From the NCBI RefSeq assembly GCF_021026375.1, contig NZ_JAJNDB010000003.1, positions 496,001 through 560,000 on the forward strand: 64,000 bases of DNA, written 5' to 3'. This DNA is from Actinomycetospora endophytica. GTDB lineage: Bacteria > Actinomycetota > Actinomycetes > Mycobacteriales > Pseudonocardiaceae. Positions within the stretch are counted from its first letter, which is position 1. The number at the start of each line of letters is the position of its first letter. Both the position numbers and the translations under genes were made by a program. A model generated the notes under the pieces. The model did no database searches. It saw only the letters and a program-made list of their open reading frames with translations, and had not been told where the DNA came from. Shown piece by piece: positions 53,532-60,161 of this stretch.

Positions 53532-53627
53532 ATGACATGCAAGGCCGCGCCGCGCCTGCACCGCCCCCGTCACCCCGGGGTGACCGAGCGGCCGACCGTC
53601 GGGCTGCGCCAGAAGGGGCTCTCGTGA
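53532..53627 (+). CDS. Possible 31-residue upstream peptide
   Basis: ATG 53532 after GAGGAG opens a short basic frame (starting MTCKAAPRLHRPRH) whose TGA overlaps the GTG of the next gene as GTGA. The ribosome site and coupling suggest a translated leader, but the composition gives no hint of function. Confidence 0.4.
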   Translation: MTCKAAPRLHRPRHPGVTERPTVGLRQKGLS

Positions 53628-54058
53628 CCCAGCCCGAGGCCGGGGTGAGGAGCGCCGGCCTCACCTCACGGTTGCGCGCCTCCGACGCCGAGCGTGAGCG
53701 GACGGTGCGGCAGGTGCATCGGGCCGTGGGCGAGGGCCGTCTCGATCTGCCGGAGATGGAGACGCGGGTCGCGGCGGCCTACGGCGCGGTGTACCGCGAC
53801 GAGTTGCCCGGCCTGCTCAACGACCTCCCGCAGCGCGACAGCACACCGGACGCCCTGTGGGGCGGGGCCGAGGCGCCCACCTGGCGGGCGTTGTGGATCG
53901 CGCTGGTCTGGCGGGTCCGCGCGAGCCTGTCGGACACCCCGGACGCATCACGACGCGGCGTCCCACCGGGTCATCGCCGGCAGATCCTGGCCGCGACGGT
54001 CGCGGCGCTCGCCGCGCTGTGGTTCCTGATTTGCGCCGTGGTCGGAGCGACGACCTGA
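53624..54058 (+). CDS. DUF1707 domain protein with one C-terminal TM
   Basis: 144 residues. DUF1707 covers about residues 15-70 (LRASDAERERTVRQV, then EGRLDLPEMETRVAAAYGAV and ELPGLLNDLP), an actinobacterial domain often found in membrane-associated proteins. A TM is at the C-terminus (ILAATVAALAALWFLI). GTG 53624 has AGAAGGGG upstream. The next gene starts within its 3' end. Confidence 0.85.
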   Translation: MTQPEAGVRSAGLTSRLRASDAERERTVRQVHRAVGEGRLDLPEMETRVAAAYGAVYRDELPGLLNDLPQRDSTPDALWGGAEAPTWRALWIALVWRVRASLSDTPDASRRGVPPGHRRQILAATVAALAALWFLICAVVGATT

Positions 54059-54660
54059 GCCGGACCACGCCGGCTGCCTCGGAACGGCTGCCGGCGCTCG
54101 CCCTCGGCGCACACCGCCACCCCGGACAGGGCGCCTGTCTCATGGAGTACACCGCGCTGTTGACCGGGACACGGTTCAGTAACCACCCGGCCTGCACCCA
54201 TCGCGCGATGGCGGAGCTCGCCCGCCAGGTCAACGACCGCGTCACCGCCGACACCCGACCTCAGCTGATCACCCGCGCGCCGGCGCTCGCCGCGATCGGA
54301 CCCGACCGGGCCGGCGTCTCGGCCGCGGTGGCGGCGGCGGTCGTGCTGGCCCAGTGGCAGTACTCCCCCGAGTCGCTGCTCCTCCCGTGGAGAACCCGGC
54401 AGCAGGTCAGGCTGCGCAGCAGCGACGTGCCGGGCCAGGGGTGGTGGGGGCGCACGCGGGACCTGCTCATCACCTACGACCTGATCAACGGCGGCCTGGA
54501 CCGTCTCGAACGCAGCACCCCCGATGCCTCGGTCCGAGACCGGATCCTGGTGGGGGCACTCGACCGCGCGCTGTTCCACTGCAGCGCCATGCCCCCCGGG
54601 GAGGGAACGTCGCCGTCGTCGGGACCGGGGACCGCGCCTCGGAGCCGGATTCGGGTCTAG
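54019..54660 (+). CDS. Conserved actinobacterial hypothetical protein
   Basis: About 200 residues of a family common in actinobacteria, recognised by RLPALALGAHRHPGQGACLMEY and by HPACTHRAMAELARQVND. Function unknown. The start is uncertain. No ATG lies before the conserved block; GTG 54019 and TTG 54031 are in frame, and a CTG at 54055 has GGAG at good spacing and overlaps the previous stop as CTGA. Homologues suggest the start is close to the last of these. Confidence 0.75.
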   Translation: MVPDLRRGRSDDLSRTTPAASERLPALALGAHRHPGQGACLMEYTALLTGTRFSNHPACTHRAMAELARQVNDRVTADTRPQLITRAPALAAIGPDRAGVSAAVAAAVVLAQWQYSPESLLLPWRTRQQVRLRSSDVPGQGWWGRTRDLLITYDLINGGLDRLERSTPDASVRDRILVGALDRALFHCSAMPPGEGTSPSSGPGTAPRSRIRV

Positions 54661-54866
54661 GCGCCCGAGCTCGCCTCCCGGGCCTGCACGGTCCTGACGA
54701 CGGAGAGCAGGACGGCGGCTCCGACCTCCTCCGACCAGCGCGGACGCGGACGATCGGTCTCGGCGGGCACCGCCCGCGGCGCGGGCACGGAGGCGAGCTC
54801 GCGGCGCCAGTCCTGGCGACGGACCGCAACGCCCTGCGTCCCGAGTCGTCCGCCCATCGCGACCAC
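54657..54866 (-). CDS. Possible small protein (69 residues)
   Basis: A short frame with GTG 54866 and ATG 54857 as candidate starts, encoding a basic N-terminus and an amphipathic helix near the end (SEEVGAAVLLSVVRTVQAR). It overlaps the convergent hypothetical gene by 4 nt. Not recognised; it fills what would otherwise be a 500-bp gap. Confidence 0.4.
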   Translation of the reverse strand: MVAMGGRLGTQGVAVRRQDWRRELASVPAPRAVPAETDRPRPRWSEEVGAAVLLSVVRTVQAREASSGA

Positions 54867-55179
54867 CCCATCCCGTTCGTCGCCAGACCTGAACCGCTCG
54901 ACGCGGGTGTATCCGTCGAGCGGTCGGCAATCGTTACCGGGACTCGGCCGCGTCCTCCTGTCGAGTGGAGGTCTCGCGCAGGAACGGGCCGATCTCCTCG
55001 CCAGTGTCTCAGCAACGGCAGGTCACCAGCTCCCCATGTGGACTAGGCCAACCAGGCGATCGGGTGATGATTCAGCGTGGCATGTGTCACTATCGGTGCC
55101 TGAGTCGGGGGACTCGAGACCCGCACGGTGCGTGGTTCCGAGCGAAGCCTTGTCGGTTGGCACGGGACCGGGGGTCGCC
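54867..55179. other. Intergenic region with an 11-bp stem-loop
   Basis: About 310 bases with lower GC than neighbours. A perfect 11-bp inverted repeat (ACCGCTCGACG and its complement) with a 10-nt loop lies at 54893-54924. It could be a terminator or an operator. The remaining sequence probably holds the promoter of the DUF6777 gene; no clear promoter motif is seen. Confidence 0.5.
54893..54924. terminator. Stem-loop, candidate terminator
   Basis: Perfect 11-bp arms at 54893-54903 and 54914-54924 around a 10-nt loop. There is no T tract, as is common in actinobacterial terminators. It lies after the plus-strand genes ending at 54660 and before the DUF6777 gene; an operator is the alternative. 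Confidence 0.4.
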
Positions 55180-56274
55180 ATGACGAAGCCAGGCCCGTAC
55201 GTGTGGGCTCCTCCCCCGCCGCCGAGGCGACCGCAGCGCCGCACGACGGTCACGGTGATCTCGGTGCTGGCCGCCCTCGTCGTCATCCTCGGTGGGGTCG
55301 CAGGGTTCCTGCTCTGGCAGGCGCGGACGGCCGCCGCCAGCGACACGACGCTCGAGCCCACCAACTCGGCGACCGCCGACGCGTTCATGCCGGCCCACGG
55401 CCCGGACGCGTCCGTCACCCCGCCGCCCGCCCAGTCCGGCGGTGCGGTCACGGGGAGCACGCCAGGGCTCTTCGGCGGCACGCTGGACAACTCGAGCTGT
55501 GACCAGGATCAGCTGTCCCAGTTCCTCGGCACCCATCAGGACAAGGCCGCCGCCTGGGCCGGTGCGGAAGGCATCGACGTCGGCGACATCTCCACCTACG
55601 TGCACCACCTGACCCCGGTGACGCTCCGCGCCGACACGTACATCACCAACCACGGCTTCCGCGACGGCGAGCTGACCTCCTTCCCGGCGGTGCTGGAAGC
55701 AGGGACCGCGGTACTCGTCGACGGCTACGGCACGCCCCGCGTGAAGTGCTACTGCGGCAATCCCGTCAGCGCGCCGCCGCACCATCAGCCGAGTCACTTC
55801 GAGGGCCGACCGTGGGCGCGTTTCGCTGCGGTCACGGTGATCGTCATCCAGCCCGCGCCCGTCGTCGTTCAGAACCTGACGGTCGTGAACATCCAGAACA
55901 ACGTCGTCTACAACGTCGTCGTCCCGCCCTGGAGGTGGGGGCCGCCGCCGGGGTGGGACCCGTCGTCGTCGACGGGCCCCTCGTCGTCGGAGACGTCCTC
56001 GTCGTCCGACACGTCCTCGGTGCCGCCGAGCTCGAACCAGGACGGCCGGCAGCTCGTCGCGCCGGGAACCGCGTGCGGGCCGACGACCGTCAGCAGCCCG
56101 GACGTCGCGGGCGTGACGGTGACGACCTCACCCACGTGCGAGTCGGCGACGGGAACGACGACGACGGGTCCGACGACCACCACGACGACCAGTCCGACCA
56201 CCACCAGCCCCACGACGACGAGCCCGACGACCACCACCACGACGACCACGACCACCACCGGCAGGTCGTCGTAG
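55180..56274 (+). CDS. DUF6777-type membrane-anchored protein with Thr-rich tail
   Basis: 364 residues: a Pro-rich cytoplasmic start (WAPPPPPRRP), one TM at about 27-47, then an extracytoplasmic domain matching DUF6777 (STPGLFGGTLDNSSCD, YVHHLTPVTLRADTYITNHG and a CYCGNP cysteine motif). The C-terminal ~120 residues are Ser/Pro then Thr-rich, ending in runs of Thr. Such a tail may span the cell wall or be glycosylated. ATG 55180. Function unknown. Confidence 0.82.
   Translation: MTKPGPYVWAPPPPPRRPQRRTTVTVISVLAALVVILGGVAGFLLWQARTAAASDTTLEPTNSATADAFMPAHGPDASVTPPPAQSGGAVTGSTPGLFGGTLDNSSCDQDQLSQFLGTHQDKAAAWAGAEGIDVGDISTYVHHLTPVTLRADTYITNHGFRDGELTSFPAVLEAGTAVLVDGYGTPRVKCYCGNPVSAPPHHQPSHFEGRPWARFAAVTVIVIQPAPVVVQNLTVVNIQNNVVYNVVVPPWRWGPPPGWDPSSSTGPSSSETSSSSDTSSVPPSSNQDGRQLVAPGTACGPTTVSSPDVAGVTVTTSPTCESATGTTTTGPTTTTTTSPTTTSPTTTSPTTTTTTTTTTTGRSS
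56157..56266 (+). repeat. ACC/ACG triplet-rich low-complexity tract
   Basis: Imperfect threonine-codon repeats with interspersed AGC-CCG units, encoding TTTSP-like motifs in the tail of the DUF6777 protein. The tract is likely length-variable between strains. Boundaries are approximate. Confidence 0.7.
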
Positions 56275-56295
56275 AGCCGACCCGACCCGGTCGGA

Positions 56296-57585
56296 TCAGG
56301 TGGTGTGCCCGACGGTCGTCGCGGGCCGGAGCCCGCACTCGACCAGTGTGCGATCCAGCTGGCGGCGAAGATCGGAGTCCGGCTGGATGCCGCGCCACGA
56401 GAACGCGTCCCGGATGATCGACTGGAACTCGCCGCCGTTCAGCGACCGGTCGGCACGCAGGAGGCCCGCGAACACCTCGAAGTAGGTCAGGCGTTCGGGA
56501 GACAGGTGGCTCCAGGTCTCCGCGAGCAGACGCCCCATCTGGTCCCGCGCCTTGAGCAGGGCCTGCTTGAACTCGGCCTCGTGGCCCTGATAGGCGGCGG
56601 TGAAGTCTGCCTCGATCTCGGCGAGATCACCCGCGCCGTTCGGGGTGTTGGTCGAGCGGTCGCGCAGGTCCTCGCTGATGAGCTTGGTGTCGACCAGGTC
56701 CTGCTGAAAGATCTCGGTCATGGTGTCGAAGATCGCCCCGGTCAGCGGCAGCGACCGGTCGTGGGGCTCGTCCCCGACATCCGTCATCCGTTTGGCATTG
56801 AGCGCGACCCGGACCTGGCGACTGTTCGAGAGCTCGCCGACCCGGTCGAGCCCGTTGACGGTGAGCAGGTTGCCCTTGGTCTGAGCGAGCAGTTCGTTGA
56901 CGAAGGTGTCGAAATGCAGCAGGGCCACGATGGCGGTCACATCGGCGCTCGACTCCTGGAACCCGCCGCAGTCGATCGCCGGATCGGACTGATCGCGCGG
57001 GATCCCGACCTGCGAGAAGATGATGCTGTGGCCGAGCTCGTGCGCGAGGACATCGAAGTTCTCGCAGTAGGGTCGGCTGTGATCGATCGTGCCGCTCTCG
57101 GTGCTCCCGAAGCCGAACTCCAGGAAGCCCCACCCGGAGTGGGCGTTGTTCCATTCGATCAGCGGGATCATCTCGAGACGTGAGAACTGGGCGTCGAAGG
57201 CCCAGTCGACGCGGTGGGAGAAGTAGTCCTCCCAGATGTCGAGCACCCGCCGCACCGTGGCGAACATGGTGGCCGCCGAGAACGCCCGACTGTCCTCGTC
57301 GATCTGATCGAAGTGACCGTCCGAACCGGGGCGGACCGGCGGACCGGCCTCGCCCCGGTACGGGGGCAACTCCCCTGCGGCGTAGGGGCGCTTGTTGACC
57401 GCGTCGACGACGTACATCCGGTGATCCGCCGGACCCGGGCTCATGTCGGCGGGTGGGGTGGAGACCACGACCTCCTCGGCCTTGAACACCGGCCGGCCGT
57501 TGTCCCGCGTCAGAAATCTCGGCTGGGCGAAGAGCTTGAATCGCGTACCGGTCTCCGCGAGTCGCGCGTCCAGTTCCAAGGACAT
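56296..57585 (-). CDS. Gluzincin-like metallopeptidase (HELGH)
   Basis: 429 residues with a zinc-site motif HELGH at 182-186 and a downstream ESSAD at 211-215 whose Glu could be the third ligand, as in gluzincins. No signal peptide, so it is cytoplasmic or exported by another route. The rest has no clear similarity I can name. ATG 57585. It is 78 nt downstream of the haem-binding-family gene on the same strand, and the two probably form an operon. Confidence 0.75.
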   Translation of the reverse strand: MSLELDARLAETGTRFKLFAQPRFLTRDNGRPVFKAEEVVVSTPPADMSPGPADHRMYVVDAVNKRPYAAGELPPYRGEAGPPVRPGSDGHFDQIDEDSRAFSAATMFATVRRVLDIWEDYFSHRVDWAFDAQFSRLEMIPLIEWNNAHSGWGFLEFGFGSTESGTIDHSRPYCENFDVLAHELGHSIIFSQVGIPRDQSDPAIDCGGFQESSADVTAIVALLHFDTFVNELLAQTKGNLLTVNGLDRVGELSNSRQVRVALNAKRMTDVGDEPHDRSLPLTGAIFDTMTEIFQQDLVDTKLISEDLRDRSTNTPNGAGDLAEIEADFTAAYQGHEAEFKQALLKARDQMGRLLAETWSHLSPERLTYFEVFAGLLRADRSLNGGEFQSIIRDAFSWRGIQPDSDLRRQLDRTLVECGLRPATTVGHTT

Positions 57586-57663
57586 GACGGTCCCCCTGAC
57601 ATCTCGTTCGATCCCCCGGCGGTTCCGCGCCCCCAGGGGTGAGGTCCACCGACGGACCGGCGA

Positions 57664-58887
57664 CTACGGCGTGGAGATCGCGACCGGGTCGGCCGGGATC
57701 AGCGTCGCCACCGAGACGTGCGGCCAGGTCAGCCCGTTGAAGTTGAGGTGCACGAGCTGCGTGTACTGGACCTGGGTGTAGGTGACGTCGAGGACGGTGC
57801 CCTCAGCGACGGCCGCGGTGGCGGTCACGGTGAAACCAGGGACCAGGCCGTCGCCGGCGCTGTCGGCGCCCGCCACGGTGACGGACTCGCCGGGCAGCAG
57901 GGCGGGCACCTTGATCTGCTCGGCCACCGTCTCGATCCAGAAGATCGAGCTCATCTCCGCCGCGTCGGCGTTCGGCCCGTTCCCGGTGCCCTCCAGGAAG
58001 GCGATGTTGTCGGTGCCGCCGCCGACCAGGCCCGCGACGGCCGGAGTGCCGAGCAGCGGGTTGGCCGCGTCCGAGTCGAGGAAGATCACGAACGTGCTGG
58101 TGATGGTCTGCGGCGCGATCCGGTCCCGGAGAACGGTGGTCGGGTCGGCCAGGATCTCCTTGGTGATCGTTCCGTTCGCCTTGAACGGCGCCAGATCCTG
58201 CGGGATCCGGAACGTCGCGTTGTTGTCGGCGTCCTGACTCGAGAACACGCCCACCAGACGCCCGGTCGGGTTGCCGACCGGGAAGGGCGTGATGTCGACC
58301 GGGTCGATCTTCGGCTGCGGCGCGTTGATCGAGGTGCCCTGCGCCTCGATGGTGGTGCCGTGCGGGATCGACGCCATCCGCACGACGGTCGAGGGTTCGG
58401 TGGGGTCGTCGGTCTGCGGGACGTTCAGCAGCACGCCCGGCTCGAAGTGGATGCCGACGGTCCGGCCGGGAACGGTGACGTCGTTGATCCGCTGGACGTA
58501 GGGGACGCCGTTGAGAGCGATGTCGCCCTGGACCATCCCGCGGTTGGGGACCGAGCCGAGTGGAGAGGAGAACTCGAGGATCTCCTCGGTCAGATTGAGC
58601 TCGAGGATGTTGTCATCAGGGTTCTTGCCGCTGGTCCGGTCGGGCGCCACGGGCAACGGGGTCGGGCTCTTGGCGAAGTTCTGGGGCCGGAAGATCGTGT
58701 TGAACCCCTTGCCGCGGAACGTCGTGCCCGCAATGGGGGCGAGCGGACCGAGCGGCGGCAGGGGCTGCGCCACGGCGAAGGCCTCGACCGTGGGCTTCTC
58801 GGGTTGCGCCGGCACCTGACCCCACGTGAAGTCCCGCGTGAGGTCGGCGGTGCGTGTGGTGGTGGGAACCGGGTTCGTCACGGTCAC
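57664..58887 (-). CDS. Haem-binding-family protein (peroxidase-related, actinobacterial)
   Basis: 407 residues resembling an actinobacterial group annotated as haem-binding or peroxidase-like. IAGTTFRGKGFNTIFRPQN, LGSVPNRG, GIHFEPG and RMASIPHGTTI are the shared segments. No signal peptide and no obvious haem motif, so the annotation of the group is taken with caution. GTG 58887 with GAGGAGTG upstream. It is upstream of the metallopeptidase gene. Confidence 0.75.
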   Translation of the reverse strand: MTVTNPVPTTTRTADLTRDFTWGQVPAQPEKPTVEAFAVAQPLPPLGPLAPIAGTTFRGKGFNTIFRPQNFAKSPTPLPVAPDRTSGKNPDDNILELNLTEEILEFSSPLGSVPNRGMVQGDIALNGVPYVQRINDVTVPGRTVGIHFEPGVLLNVPQTDDPTEPSTVVRMASIPHGTTIEAQGTSINAPQPKIDPVDITPFPVGNPTGRLVGVFSSQDADNNATFRIPQDLAPFKANGTITKEILADPTTVLRDRIAPQTITSTFVIFLDSDAANPLLGTPAVAGLVGGGTDNIAFLEGTGNGPNADAAEMSSIFWIETVAEQIKVPALLPGESVTVAGADSAGDGLVPGFTVTATAAVAEGTVLDVTYTQVQYTQLVHLNFNGLTWPHVSVATLIPADPVAISTP

Positions 58888-59298
58888 TCCTCGGTGGTGG
58901 GCGAGAATCGGGCAGCCGTCCGACGGACGACCGCGCCCGCCTTCCGCCTCTCGTGACGAGAAACTCGGCGCGGTATGCCGTTGGCCGGATTACGTCGGAT
59001 CTATCCACGAGGTGCGCGCACGTCACGACGATTCCCCCGTGACGAACAACTGAACCGCGCCGACGCATCGTTGTGAATACGCCCGCAACCGAACACCACT
59101 GACGGACCAGCGTCGGTACTCGATACGACTAATGCATCTCATCCCCGGCCTGATCTTCTCGATAGGAGGATGTTCTCCACTACGCAGTTCTGCGTATGGA
59201 CTTTCGATCCGCGCTTTTTCCCGGAGCCCGCCGGCGGAATGCCGGTCGGCGTGGCCGGGTTGACCCCGTGACAGGCCGACGACGGATGGAGGGCCCTC
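58888..59298. other. 411-bp divergent promoter region
   Basis: Between the haem-binding-family gene (minus) and the F420-type oxidoreductase (plus). The stretch from about 59040 to 59220 has lower GC. A perfect dyad lies at 59181-59196. No gene is supported here. Confidence 0.5.
59181..59196. promoter_or_regulatory. Perfect dyad TACGCAG-TT-CTGCGTA, candidate operator
   Basis: Seven-base arms around TT, about 100 bp before the oxidoreductase start at 59299. Size and position fit a TetR- or MarR-type operator. No regulator gene lies beside it. Confidence 0.4.
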
Positions 59299-60132
59299 AT
59301 GACGGTGGCACCGGGTCGCTACGGGGTGTTCGCGCGGGGCACGGACCTCACGCCTGATCTCGCGGCGACGATCGAGAGTCTGGGATACGGCGCCGTCTGG
59401 ATCGGGGGCAGCCCGCCGGCGGATCTGGAGCACGCCGAGTCCCTCCTCGCCGCGACCGGGAACCTCGTCGTGGCCACCGGCATCGTCAACATGTGGGCCT
59501 CGCCGGCCTCCGAGGTGGCGGCGTCCTACGCGCGGATCGCCGGGCGCTACCCGGACCGGTTCCTGCTGGGGGTCGGGATCGGCCATCCGGAAGCGGTCGG
59601 GCAGTACAAGAAGCCCTACGCCACGATCATCGAGTATCTGGACGGGCTCGACGCCGGTGGCGTGCCCGTGGACGGCCGGGCCCTGGCCGCGCTGGGGCCC
59701 AAGGTCCTCGCCGTGTCGCGGGACCGCACCGCGGGCGCGCACCCGTACCTGACCACCCCGCGACACACCCGGGAGGCGCGCGAGATCCTCGGCGAGGGTC
59801 CGCTGCTGGCCCCGGAGCAGAAGGTCGTGCTGGACACCGACGTGGAGAGGGCCCGCGCGATCGGCCGGGAGAAGGTCAGCAACCCGTACCTGAAGCTCAC
59901 CAACTACCGGAACAACCTGCTCCGGACCGGCTTCACCGACCAGGACCTCGACACCGCCTCCGACGCACTCGTCGACGCGCTGGTGATCCACGGGAACCCG
60001 ACCACCGTCGCCGCTGGTCTCATCGCCCACCTCGACGCCGGCGCGGACCACGTCTGTGCCCAGGTCCTCGTCGAGGACAGGGCCGACTACGTCCCGGCGC
60101 TGACCTCCCTCGCCGGGGCACTCGATCTGTGA
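59299..60132 (+). CDS. LLM-class F420-dependent oxidoreductase (TIGR03620-like)
   Basis: 277 residues of a luciferase-like barrel. Opening GRYGVFARGTDLTPD, then GYGAVWIGGSPP, GNLVVATGIVNMWA and RFLLGVGIGHPE are typical of the TIGR03620 subgroup found in F420-using actinobacteria. GGAGGGC precedes the ATG at 59299. It is convergent with the dha operon. Substrate unknown. Confidence 0.88.
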   Translation: MTVAPGRYGVFARGTDLTPDLAATIESLGYGAVWIGGSPPADLEHAESLLAATGNLVVATGIVNMWASPASEVAASYARIAGRYPDRFLLGVGIGHPEAVGQYKKPYATIIEYLDGLDAGGVPVDGRALAALGPKVLAVSRDRTAGAHPYLTTPRHTREAREILGEGPLLAPEQKVVLDTDVERARAIGREKVSNPYLKLTNYRNNLLRTGFTDQDLDTASDALVDALVIHGNPTTVAAGLIAHLDAGADHVCAQVLVEDRADYVPALTSLAGALDL

Positions 60133-60161
60133 GTGCCGGCCGCGACGGCGCGGCCTCCTGA

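Noticed and set aside
59170-59271. 33-codon frame beginning ATGTTC after AGGAGG
   Set aside because: The ribosome site touches the ATG with no spacing, the peptide has no features, and the dyad at 59181 explains the local sequence better.
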